64,000 nucleotides of DNA, taken from contig CALSAQ010000010.1 in NCBI GenBank assembly GCA_943372995.1, forward strand, positions 12,035-76,034, given 5' to 3'. Positions 35,705 to 44,288 of this stretch are shown here, in pieces (the first letter of the stretch is position 1; each line of letters begins with the position of its first letter). The notes beneath the pieces were generated by a model, which worked only from the letters and a program-made list of their open reading frames with translations, had not been told where the DNA came from and did no database searches. The DNA is from CAJBVG01 sp943372995. GTDB lineage: Bacteria > Bacteroidota > Bacteroidia > Sphingobacteriales > Sphingobacteriaceae. The position numbers and the translations under genes were made by a program.

Positions 35705-36982
35705 TAGTAAACCAGCAATAGTTGCTGATAAGTAAGAAGCTAAAGTTCCACAAATTAAAGCTTTGAATCCTAGCTTTGCTAAATCGGCTCTTCTATTCGG
35801 AGCGAGCTCTCCAATTCCACCAACTTGTATTGCAATAGAACTAAAGTTTGCAAATCCACATAGAGCGAAACTCACTATTACTATTGATTTATGTGATAGC
35901 ATATTTGCAGCAATCATTGGCGATAGGTCTGAGTAAGCAACAAATTCGTTGATTACTAGTTTGGTCCCCATTAAGGCACCTACTGCATGAGTATCTTGAG
36001 ATGGAACACCCATTGCCCATGCGAATACTGAAAAGATAGAACCTAATATTTCTTTTAAACTTAAATCTTTTAATGAAATACCAACCCAACTTAAGTCTAA
36101 ACTAGTATGCCAGTATAACCAATTTCCTATCCAACCTAATCCTGCGTCGACCATTGCAATTAATGCAATGAATCCTAAAAGCATGGCAATCACATTTAAT
36201 GAAATTCTCATTCCATCGCTTGCGCCATGTGAGATAGCATCCATTAAATTTGCATGAGCTTTTTTTATTTCGAGTTTAACGTTTCCTTTTGTTTCCGATT
36301 CTTCTGTTTCTGGATATACAATTTTTGAAATAACAAGTGCACCAGGTGCAGCCATAATACTCGCTGCTATTAAATACTCTGCGGGTACACCCATAGAAAT
36401 ATATACAGCCATAACACCACCAGCAATACAAGCCATGCTACCAGCCATACTTGCTAATAATTCCGACATGGTCATTCCACTGATGTAGGGTTTAATCATT
36501 ATTTGAGCTTCAACCTGACCAACAAATGCAGACCCCACATTTGATAAAGCTTCAGACCCACTTACTCCCATTAGCCAATGCACACCTTTTGCGAAAACTG
36601 CAACGATACGTTGCATCAATCCAATATGGTAAGCAACACTTACTAATACTGAAACAAAAATAATAGTAGGGATAATTTTGAAGAAGAAAATAAAGCTATG
36701 ACCAGGCCCAAATATTGGAGAAAGTATTTGAGCATTTACAAGTGGCCCGAAAACAAAGTCGGCACCTTTATTAGAAAAATCGAGAATCTTTGTGATAAAA
36801 TAGCCGATGCTAGAAAATATACTTTGACCCAATGGAACTTTTAAGATAAAAATGGCAAGTAAGGCTTGTATAAATAACCCAACAAAAACTAAACGATAAT
36901 TAATCGCTTTTTTATTGTTCGATAATAAAAACGATAATCCTAATATTAACACAATGCCTATAAGGCCAAAGTAACGATCCAT
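35699..36982 (-). CDS. nupC: Concentrative nucleoside transporter NupC
   Basis: A 427-residue CNT-family transporter (Na+ or H+ coupled nucleoside uptake) with about ten membrane helices. The family blocks are GVSGSEALSNVGSAFVGQVEAQIMIKPY, MTMSELLASMAGSMACIAGGVMAVYISMGVPAEYLIAAS (re-entrant loop) and MLSHKSIVIVSFALCGFANFSSIAIQVGGIGELAPNRR. It is a complete-length member. It is followed convergently by the REC-HisKA gene and preceded by a DinB-family gene 27 nt upstream on the same strand. Confidence 0.93.
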   Translation of the reverse strand: MDRYFGLIGIVLILGLSFLLSNNKKAINYRLVFVGLFIQALLAIFILKVPLGQSIFSSIGYFITKILDFSNKGADFVFGPLVNAQILSPIFGPGHSFIFFFKIIPTIIFVSVLVSVAYHIGLMQRIVAVFAKGVHWLMGVSGSEALSNVGSAFVGQVEAQIMIKPYISGMTMSELLASMAGSMACIAGGVMAVYISMGVPAEYLIAASIMAAPGALVISKIVYPETEESETKGNVKLEIKKAHANLMDAISHGASDGMRISLNVIAMLLGFIALIAMVDAGLGWIGNWLYWHTSLDLSWVGISLKDLSLKEILGSIFSVFAWAMGVPSQDTHAVGALMGTKLVINEFVAYSDLSPMIAANMLSHKSIVIVSFALCGFANFSSIAIQVGGIGELAPNRRADLAKLGFKALICGTLASYLSATIAGLLL

Positions 36983-37009
36983 AGTCTGAAAATTTTCTTA
37001 AAAATAGTA

Positions 37010-37528
37010 TTATTTTAAATACCTCCTAATGAGTATCCCTAAATGATGTTCTAAATGACCTGCAATGATGTAAATCAATGCTCTAGCACTTACGGCTTTG
37101 TTGTTTGCTGTGCCCATGCGAGCAATGCTTTCTTCGTTTAGAGATTTGATAAGCAAAAGATTAGCTGTTCTTAAGGCCTGGAATTCTTGCAATAAAGAGT
37201 CCCAATCGCGTTTGTCAAAATTGGCATTTTCAACGTACTCATTTTCACCGAAGCCTGGCAAGTTGGTAGCATCGTTTCTTGCTATTCTCATTAAACGATA
37301 AGACATCACCCTTTCGGTGTCTATACAATGACCAATCAATTCTTTAATACTCCATTTACCTTCGGCATACCTAAAATAACGTTGCTGCTCACTAAGGTTG
37401 TGGCAAATGTCGAGTACACGAGGCATTTGTTTTTCGAGAAACTCTATAACATTACCTTCAACTAAATCAACATAGGTCTTGTAGAATTCAGCATATTCTG
37501 TAGATGCTGGTCTTTCAATTTTTTTCAT
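37010..37528 (-). CDS. DinB-family protein
   Basis: A 172-residue DinB_2-type four-helix protein. The three metal-type histidines are in ELIGHCIDTERV and in the C-terminal GHLEHHLGIL. RYAEGKWSIKELI and LPGFGENEYVENANFDKRDW are further family blocks. Relatives act as thiol-dependent hydrolases or transferases, with the exact role unknown. It lies 1 nt after the DUF4403 gene and 27 nt before nupC, all on the minus strand, so cotranscription is likely. Confidence 0.85.
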   Translation of the reverse strand: MKKIERPASTEYAEFYKTYVDLVEGNVIEFLEKQMPRVLDICHNLSEQQRYFRYAEGKWSIKELIGHCIDTERVMSYRLMRIARNDATNLPGFGENEYVENANFDKRDWDSLLQEFQALRTANLLLIKSLNEESIARMGTANNKAVSARALIYIIAGHLEHHLGILIRRYLK

Positions 37529-37529
37529 G

Positions 37530-38981
37530 TTAAAATTTATTAAGTATTACATTTAACTTACCAGTAGATTGAATAATGATTTGGATTTGCTCCTCCGATA
37601 ATTTTATTCCATAAGGCTTAATTTTATCTACTTTACCCTTTAATTTCATACCCGGTAATTTAGTGTTGTTTAATGCATCATTCGCTGTAATCTCCGCTTT
37701 CTTTATGCTTTCGGCCATTGGGTATTTTAATTTTTCTTCTATTTTTTTCTGAAGATTACTTTTTAATATCCACTCCGCTACTCCAACAAGAGCGTCTCTA
37801 CTTTTTACATCGAATTCAAAATCTTTAATATATAAAGTTTGATTAGTGTCGCTATACATTGGTGTGCCTAAAGAGTAAATCACTCCTTTAAATTTCTTTT
37901 TAAATATTCCGTTTTTTAGCACAGCATTTATATCGAGCATCATGCCGATTTTATCACCATTGTTAAAGAGTTTTAAATCGTTGATGATAAAACTTTGCAG
38001 GCCATTATCGAGGGAAAGCTCTTTACCAACAAATTCTTTTTTTGCGAGTTCTGTTGCAAAGGCATAGCTTATAGATGCACCACAGTATAAATTAAATGTA
38101 CTGTCTGTACGTTGTTGCTGTTGCAGCTTTGGCAAAGGTTTTAATTCTACAGGTTCTGGCTTGTACCCACTAATTACTGTGATATCAGAACGGAAGCCAA
38201 GATTTACATCTAATTGTTCGCCATCACTTCTGATATTCGACATGGAGATAAATTCAGGAACTATTTTTAAATAAGTTTGATAGCGTTCGCTTACAGCAAT
38301 TGGATTTTGCAACTGATTCCAAAACTGAGTAGCAATTGGTTTTAGTTTAATGTTGCGTGTAATTTCATTGTCGAGTTTCTTGTTAATATCGCTAATCTGA
38401 TTATTAACTATTGTTTCAATTATACTTCCGATAGGTATTTTTATTGGACCTAGTTCTAGGTAAGGTTGTTCTCTCCATTGGAAACCAGCTTCCGATTTAG
38501 CTACGATATCCCAATCTTGATTTAAGCTAAGTTTGGTGTTGATGTTCACATTGATTCTAAAGGTAGCATCTTGAGATTTATTGATACCAATATCTTGGTC
38601 GAACATGCTAAAGAAATCTTTTTTCAATCGACCTTTCACATAAATTTCTAAGGGAGCAGTAATAAACAAACGATCGCCTTTTGCCGAGATTTTGAAATCG
38701 TCGATTTTAGTGATTTTCAGGATTAGGTTGTCGTCGTTATTATTCTCGAAAGAGTTGTCGTTATACAGCACTCCTTTAAATTGATTGTTAATAGAATATT
38801 CCAAATCGTCGATTCGCAGACTTATGGGTAGATTTATTGTAGATAGGGGTCTATTAACTTGAATTGGTGCGTTTTTTGTAGGCTCTGGAGCAACAGCAGT
38901 TTTAGTTTTACAAGAACTGAGGGTAACTGATAAAGGGATACAAAAAAGGCTAAAATAAACCAGTAAGCGTGTTTTCTTCAT
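37530..38981 (-). CDS. DUF4403 family lipoprotein
   Basis: 483 residues from the ATG at 38981. The lipobox is LSSC after a long signal sequence. The body matches DUF4403, a beta-rich periplasmic/outer-membrane family of lipid-transfer-like tubes: LPISLRIDDLEYSINNQFKG, WDIVAKSEAGFQW, PIKIPIGSIIETIVNNQI and the second repeat near YSLGTPMYSD. The upstream in-frame start at 38996 was rejected. It leads a minus-strand group with the DinB and possibly nupC genes. The function is unknown. Confidence 0.85.
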   Translation of the reverse strand: MKKTRLLVYFSLFCIPLSVTLSSCKTKTAVAPEPTKNAPIQVNRPLSTINLPISLRIDDLEYSINNQFKGVLYNDNSFENNNDDNLILKITKIDDFKISAKGDRLFITAPLEIYVKGRLKKDFFSMFDQDIGINKSQDATFRINVNINTKLSLNQDWDIVAKSEAGFQWREQPYLELGPIKIPIGSIIETIVNNQISDINKKLDNEITRNIKLKPIATQFWNQLQNPIAVSERYQTYLKIVPEFISMSNIRSDGEQLDVNLGFRSDITVISGYKPEPVELKPLPKLQQQQRTDSTFNLYCGASISYAFATELAKKEFVGKELSLDNGLQSFIINDLKLFNNGDKIGMMLDINAVLKNGIFKKKFKGVIYSLGTPMYSDTNQTLYIKDFEFDVKSRDALVGVAEWILKSNLQKKIEEKLKYPMAESIKKAEITANDALNNTKLPGMKLKGKVDKIKPYGIKLSEEQIQIIIQSTGKLNVILNKF

Positions 38982-38984
38982 GTT

Positions 38985-38992
38985 CAAAGGTA
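38985..38992 (-). promoter_or_regulatory. TAnnTTTG box 3 nt before the DUF4403 start
   Basis: On the minus strand TACCTTTG ends 3 nt before the ATG at 38981, so a transcript would be leaderless or nearly so. Confidence 0.5.
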
Positions 38993-39064
38993 ACAAATTA
39001 TAAAAAGCTGTCGGCCAATATATATTTTTTTGTATTTTTATAATCCATTGAATAATAAAATCGT

Positions 39065-41620
39065 ATGAATAAAAATTTACAATTCAAGAAAATCGCATTA
39101 CTTGGACTTGCATTTAGCACTTTTACACAAGTAATAGCCCAAGAGGCAGGTGTTGTAAGAACTCAAGGGGTGGCAGATACTAAAAAAGAGATCAGTTTTG
39201 TGCAAACAGCACTAATGGAATCTTATACTACAAAAAAGTCTAAGCCAATCCAGTTTATTGGAAACAAAAAAGCACGTGAGATTCCAGAAATGGATATTGA
39301 TAGAACAGGTAAAATTGTGAAGATAGATCCATTTGGAGAAAGTGTTACTGCAAACAAAACAGCTGCAGCTAACCCTTCACCATCTCCAATATTAAATTTC
39401 AATGGATTAAATGATAACAACACATCAATCCCTCCAGATGTAAATGGAGCGGTTGGCCCGAATCACGTAATGACTACATTGAATACTCAAGTTAGAATAC
39501 AAGACCGTTCGGGTAATGTGATTAGCACTGTATTGTTGGATAACTTTTGGGCGCCACTAGGGGGATTAACTTCAACCTATGACCCAAAAATATTATACGA
39601 CCACATGGCAAATCGTTGGATTTTTGTTTCCTCAGCAGAGCCACAAACAAACAACTCTTGTACATTATTAGGTGTATCTAAAACTGATGACCCAACACAA
39701 GGTTGGAATTTGTATAAGGTAGACGTTGATCCAACAAATACTAAATGGGTGGATTATCCAAGTTTAGGTTTCAACGATCGTTGGATTGTTGTGCAAATGA
39801 ATTTATTTTCAATGCCAAATTCAAGTGCTACATCACATCAAATCTATGTTTGGGATAAAGAAGATGTATACAATAACGGAACAGGAGTATTTACAAAATT
39901 TGAAATTACGAACGAAGGAACTGCAATCGCATGTCCATCTATTCACTACGATAACTCTGTTTCTAAGATGTACACTATACGTGTAGCATCTGGTAATACA
40001 GGTGGTAAAGGGGTTTTAGGAATGAGAACGATTACAGGAACTAAAACAAATCCAGTGTTATCTACAGAAACGGTAATACAAGCAACAACCAATTGGGGAA
40101 CATCTGGGGCAAACAACACGAATTTTGCACCACAGCTAGGAGTTACCAGTTTAGTGGCTACTAATGATCACCGTATGCGTCATGTGGTGGTTCGTAATGG
40201 TAAAATATGGGCAGTACATTCTGTATTCTTACCAGCAGTAGGTCCTTCAAGAAGTGCAGTGCAATATTGGGAGTTTGATACAACTGGATCGGTACTACAA
40301 CGTTCGAGAATAGAAGATCCTACAGGAAAAAGATTTTACTCTTTCCCAAGTGTTGCTGTAAACAATAAGAATGAAGTGTTATTGGGTTACGCGAGTTTCT
40401 CAAAAGATCAATATCCATCAGGTTCATATTCATTTAGAAAAAGCACAGATCCTATTAATACATTTAGAGATGAGTATGTATTCAAATACGGAGAGAATAC
40501 TTATTTCAAAGATTTCGGTGGAACAAGAAATAGATGGGGAGATTATACCAATACAGTAATTGACCCGGTGAACGACTCAGTGTTCTGGACAATTCAAGAA
40601 TATTCGGGTACAGCAGTGAATAACTGGGCAACATGGTGGGCTAAGGTAGACCCAGCAGCTCAAGTTCCAGATTTCGATGTAGATAATAATTATGTATGTC
40701 CTGGTGAAGCGGTAACATTTACGAATACCTCAAATTTTAGTGGAAGCAACTTCGAATGGACATTTGCCGGAGGTACTCCAGCAACCTCTACTAGTGCTAA
40801 CCCTTCTGTTACATATTCAGCAGCAGGAAAATATAAAGTGACGTTAGTGGTAGATGGCAAGACTCAAGTAAAAGATGGGTACATCATGGTATTAACATTG
40901 CCAGTAAGAACGATTAATAAAAATACCACTAAGCCTTGCGAAGGGAATGCTATTACTTTAACGGCTGGACAAGCATCTGCAACTTATGAATGGAATACAG
41001 GTGCAACTAGTAGATCTATTTCTGTAACACAATCGGGCATTTATTATTGTGATATTACTGCACCAAATGGTGTATGTAAAAGAAGAAGTGATAGTGTTGA
41101 AATTACTTTTGTGCCTTACCCAACAGTGACATTAGATTCATTAAGCCCTTTAAATCCTAATGCAAGCCCACGTCCATTAACAGGCGGTTTACCAGCAGGT
41201 GGAACATATAGCGGAAAAGGTGTTACCAATAATATTTTCGATCCAGCTGTAGCAGGAGAAGGTGTACATCAAATTACTTATACCTATACTAACACAGAAG
41301 GTTGCGCAGCATCAGCTAAGAGAAATATTGAGGTTACAAATGCTGTAGGTATTAATACGAATTCAAATATTAAATCTTTCACAGTTACGCCAGTGCCATC
41401 AAAAGGATTGATAAATGTGAATTTATCAGGTTTGGTTGCAAGTAATTTAAGAGTGCATGTTATCGATCAATTAGGAAGAGTAGTTTGGACACAGAGCTAT
41501 GATGACAATAGCAAATCGGTAAAGAAAGAAATTGATTTAAGTGCATTACCAAAAGGAACATATTTTATTAAAGCAGATTTTGGTGATTCTTCTGAAATGA
41601 GAAAATTAATTCTAGAGTAA
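39065..41620 (+). CDS. T9SS-secreted PKD/Ig-like surface protein, tandem copy 1
   Basis: An 851-residue exported protein: signal peptide (MNKNLQFKKIALLGLAFSTF), an unnamed N-terminal block with PIQFIGNKKAREIPEMDID, a large beta-rich domain containing SIPPDVNGAVGPNHVMTTLN, NRWIFVSSAEP and NRWGDYTNTVIDPVND, a PKD domain (VTFTNTSNFSGSNFEW, YSAAGKYKVTLV), an Ig-like domain (CEGNAITLTAGQ, SRSISVTQSGIYYC) and a T9SS sorting domain (SFTVTPVPSKGLINV, LPKGTYFIKADFG). The large domain resembles beta-propeller surface proteins. It is highly similar over its full length to the next gene. Adhesion or polymer binding is likely but not proven. Confidence 0.85.
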   Translation: MNKNLQFKKIALLGLAFSTFTQVIAQEAGVVRTQGVADTKKEISFVQTALMESYTTKKSKPIQFIGNKKAREIPEMDIDRTGKIVKIDPFGESVTANKTAAANPSPSPILNFNGLNDNNTSIPPDVNGAVGPNHVMTTLNTQVRIQDRSGNVISTVLLDNFWAPLGGLTSTYDPKILYDHMANRWIFVSSAEPQTNNSCTLLGVSKTDDPTQGWNLYKVDVDPTNTKWVDYPSLGFNDRWIVVQMNLFSMPNSSATSHQIYVWDKEDVYNNGTGVFTKFEITNEGTAIACPSIHYDNSVSKMYTIRVASGNTGGKGVLGMRTITGTKTNPVLSTETVIQATTNWGTSGANNTNFAPQLGVTSLVATNDHRMRHVVVRNGKIWAVHSVFLPAVGPSRSAVQYWEFDTTGSVLQRSRIEDPTGKRFYSFPSVAVNNKNEVLLGYASFSKDQYPSGSYSFRKSTDPINTFRDEYVFKYGENTYFKDFGGTRNRWGDYTNTVIDPVNDSVFWTIQEYSGTAVNNWATWWAKVDPAAQVPDFDVDNNYVCPGEAVTFTNTSNFSGSNFEWTFAGGTPATSTSANPSVTYSAAGKYKVTLVVDGKTQVKDGYIMVLTLPVRTINKNTTKPCEGNAITLTAGQASATYEWNTGATSRSISVTQSGIYYCDITAPNGVCKRRSDSVEITFVPYPTVTLDSLSPLNPNASPRPLTGGLPAGGTYSGKGVTNNIFDPAVAGEGVHQITYTYTNTEGCAASAKRNIEVTNAVGINTNSNIKSFTVTPVPSKGLINVNLSGLVASNLRVHVIDQLGRVVWTQSYDDNSKSVKKEIDLSALPKGTYFIKADFGDSSEMRKLILE

Positions 41621-41640
41621 CAATTAAATAAACAAAGGGA

Positions 41641-41669
41641 AGGTGTTGGAGAAATTCAACACCTTTTTT
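41641..41669 (+). terminator. Terminator of T9SS copy 1
   Basis: AGGTGTTG pairs with CAACACCT (extended by imperfect bases), 8-nt loop, followed by TTTTTT. A near-identical terminator follows copy 2. Confidence 0.8.
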
Positions 41670-41687
41670 ACACTAAATAACAAAAGA

Positions 41688-44237
41688 ATGAAAATAAATT
41701 TACTCCTATCAAGAGCAAGTCTAATTGGATTAGTTCTGGGATTCGTGCAAGTACAAGCACAAGACGCTACAGTAAAAGTTGAGCGTGGTGTGGCAATGGT
41801 AAAAAAAGAAGTGAATTTCATGCAAATAGCATTGATTGAAGCTTACAACAAACAAGCGCCGAAACAAATCCAATTTATTGGTAACAGAAAAGCTAGAACT
41901 ATTCCTGAAATGGATATTAATCCAAATGAGATGGTAGTAAAGCAAGATCCTTTTACTAATACTACAGCATTTAAATCAAGTTCAGCTATAGCATCTATTG
42001 CTCCTGTTAGAAGTTTTAATGGATTAAATGATAATAGCACATCAATTCCTCCAGATGTAAATGGAGCAGTTGGTCCTAATCATACCATGGTTACACTGAA
42101 CACTCAAGTTAGAATTCAGGATAAAAATGGAAATATTATTAGTACAGTTTCTCTTAACTCTTTTTGGTTCCCATTAGGAGGTTTAACAAGTACTTACGAT
42201 CCTAAAATACTATATGATAGAGTTGCAAATCGTTGGATTTTTGTTTCTTCAGCAGAACCTCAATCAGACAATTCTTGTACTCTATTGGCCGTATCAAAAA
42301 CAGACGACCCAACACAAGGATGGAATTTATATAAAGTGGATGTTGATCCAACAAATATCAAATGGGTAGATTTCCCAAGCTTAGGCTATAACGATAAATG
42401 GATTGTTGTTCAAATGAATTTATTCTCAATGCCAGGACAAACTGCAACTTCTCATCAAATATATGCATGGGATAAAGCAGATGTTTATAATAATGGTACT
42501 GGAGTATTTACAAAATTTGAAGTAACTAACGAAGGTGTTGCAGTAGCATGTCCTTCTATCCATTATGATAATTCTACTAGCAAGATGTTTTTATTACGTT
42601 CTTCTAGTGGAAACAGTGGAGGGAAAGGAACACTTACTATGAGAACCATTTCAGGTACTGCTTCAGCTCCTGTAATGTCATCACCAATTGCAATTCAAGC
42701 AAACATCACTTGGGCAACAGGTGCAGGTGCGAATGGTAATTTTAACCCTCAACTAGGATCAACTAATTTAATTAATGCTGGTGATCACCGCATGCGTCAG
42801 GTAGTAGTTAGAGATGGTAAAATATATGCAGTACATGCTATATTTTTACCAGCGATTGGTCCGAACAGATCATCTATTCAATGGTGGCAGTTAGATACAT
42901 TAGGAAATGTATTACAAAGATCGTTAATAGATAACCAATCAAGTGGTCGTCATTTTAACTATCCAAGTATTGCTGTGAATAATAAGAATGATGTGTTAAT
43001 TGGATATACTAGTTTTTCAACAGAGCAATATGCATCTGCTGGTTATTCAATAAGAAGAGAGAACGACCCTATTAATACATTTAGAGATGAGCATACTTAT
43101 AAATTTGGTGAGAATTCTTATTTCAAAGATTTTGGTGCAGGAAGAAATCGTTGGGGCGACTATTCGAATACAGTTGTAGATCCAGTAAATGATTCAACAT
43201 TCTGGACTATTCAAGAATATGCTGGTTCTGCTATAAACAGTTGGGCAACTTGGTGGGCAGAGGTAGATCCAGATGCTAGTGTTGCAGATTTTACTGTAAG
43301 CGAAAATTATGTTTGCCCAGGAGAGTCGGTAACATTTACCAATACTTCTTCATTTGGAGGCACGAATTTACAATGGACTTTCCCAGGTGGAACGCCATCT
43401 TCGTCGACTAGTGCTAGCCCAACTGTAACTTATGAAACAGCAGGTAAGTACAGAGTAACTTTAGTTGCTGATGGTAAAACGCAAATTAAAGATGGATATA
43501 TTGTAGTACTAACAGGACCTGTAAGAACTATAAATAAAAATTCTATTAAACCTTGCGAAGGAAATTCTATAACATTAACTGCTTTGCAATCTAGTGCAAC
43601 TTATTTATGGAATACAGGAGCAACTACTAGAGCAATTACAGTAAATCAATCAGGAACATACTATTGTGATATCATTGCTCCGAATGGTTTGTGTAGCAGA
43701 AGAAGTGATAGTGTTGACATTACCTTCTTCCCTTTACCAACTGTAACTTTAGATTCGTTGAGCCCTATCAATCCTAATGCAAATCCTAGAGCATTAACTG
43801 GTGGCTTGCCAGCAGGTGGTGTATATTCTGGTCCAGGTGTATCGAATAATATCTTTAATCCTGCAGTTGCAGGTGAAGGTACTCATCAAATTACCTATAC
43901 CTATACTAGTCCAGAAGGTTGTGTGAATTCAGCAAAGAGAAATATCGAAGTAACTAATGCAGTAGGTATTAATCAAAACTCTTCTATCAGATCAATTACA
44001 GTTACCCCAGTTCCTTCTAAAGGACTTATTCATTTGAGTTTGTTAGGCACAGTTGCTTCTAACTTAAATGTTCAAGTAATAGATCAGTTAGGTAGAATAG
44101 TGTGGACATCAAATTACGACGATAATAGTAAATCAATTAAAAAAGAAATTGATTTAAGTGGACTTGCAAAAGGAACATATTTTATTAAAGTTAACTTTGG
44201 TGAATCATCAGAATTAAAGAAAATAATCTTAGAATAA
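41688..44237 (+). CDS. T9SS-secreted PKD/Ig-like surface protein, tandem copy 2
   Basis: 849 residues from the ATG at 41688 (the open frame from 41643 runs through the copy 1 terminator and was rejected). It has the same signal peptide, beta-rich body, PKD, Ig-like and T9SS sorting domains in the same order as copy 1, with about 70-80 percent identity by eye. Shared stretches include SIPPDVNGAVGPNH, DPTQGWNLYKVDVDPTN and NWAT/SWATWWA.VDP. Differences are spread along the length, implying an old duplication followed by independent change. It is followed by the same kind of hairpin terminator. Confidence 0.85.
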   Translation: MKINLLLSRASLIGLVLGFVQVQAQDATVKVERGVAMVKKEVNFMQIALIEAYNKQAPKQIQFIGNRKARTIPEMDINPNEMVVKQDPFTNTTAFKSSSAIASIAPVRSFNGLNDNSTSIPPDVNGAVGPNHTMVTLNTQVRIQDKNGNIISTVSLNSFWFPLGGLTSTYDPKILYDRVANRWIFVSSAEPQSDNSCTLLAVSKTDDPTQGWNLYKVDVDPTNIKWVDFPSLGYNDKWIVVQMNLFSMPGQTATSHQIYAWDKADVYNNGTGVFTKFEVTNEGVAVACPSIHYDNSTSKMFLLRSSSGNSGGKGTLTMRTISGTASAPVMSSPIAIQANITWATGAGANGNFNPQLGSTNLINAGDHRMRQVVVRDGKIYAVHAIFLPAIGPNRSSIQWWQLDTLGNVLQRSLIDNQSSGRHFNYPSIAVNNKNDVLIGYTSFSTEQYASAGYSIRRENDPINTFRDEHTYKFGENSYFKDFGAGRNRWGDYSNTVVDPVNDSTFWTIQEYAGSAINSWATWWAEVDPDASVADFTVSENYVCPGESVTFTNTSSFGGTNLQWTFPGGTPSSSTSASPTVTYETAGKYRVTLVADGKTQIKDGYIVVLTGPVRTINKNSIKPCEGNSITLTALQSSATYLWNTGATTRAITVNQSGTYYCDIIAPNGLCSRRSDSVDITFFPLPTVTLDSLSPINPNANPRALTGGLPAGGVYSGPGVSNNIFNPAVAGEGTHQITYTYTSPEGCVNSAKRNIEVTNAVGINQNSSIRSITVTPVPSKGLIHLSLLGTVASNLNVQVIDQLGRIVWTSNYDDNSKSIKKEIDLSGLAKGTYFIKVNFGESSELKKIILE

Positions 44238-44257
44238 TAAGATAAAAATGATACGAG

Positions 44258-44288
44258 AAAGGTGTTGAAGAAATTCAACACCTTTTTT
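44258..44288. terminator. Terminator of T9SS copy 2, likely bidirectional
   Basis: AAGGTGTTGAA pairs with TTCAACACCTT, followed by TTTTTT on the plus strand; the minus strand reads AAAAAAGG..CCTTTCTC, so it probably also ends the convergent aminopeptidase transcript. Sequence and shape match the terminator after copy 1. Confidence 0.8.
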
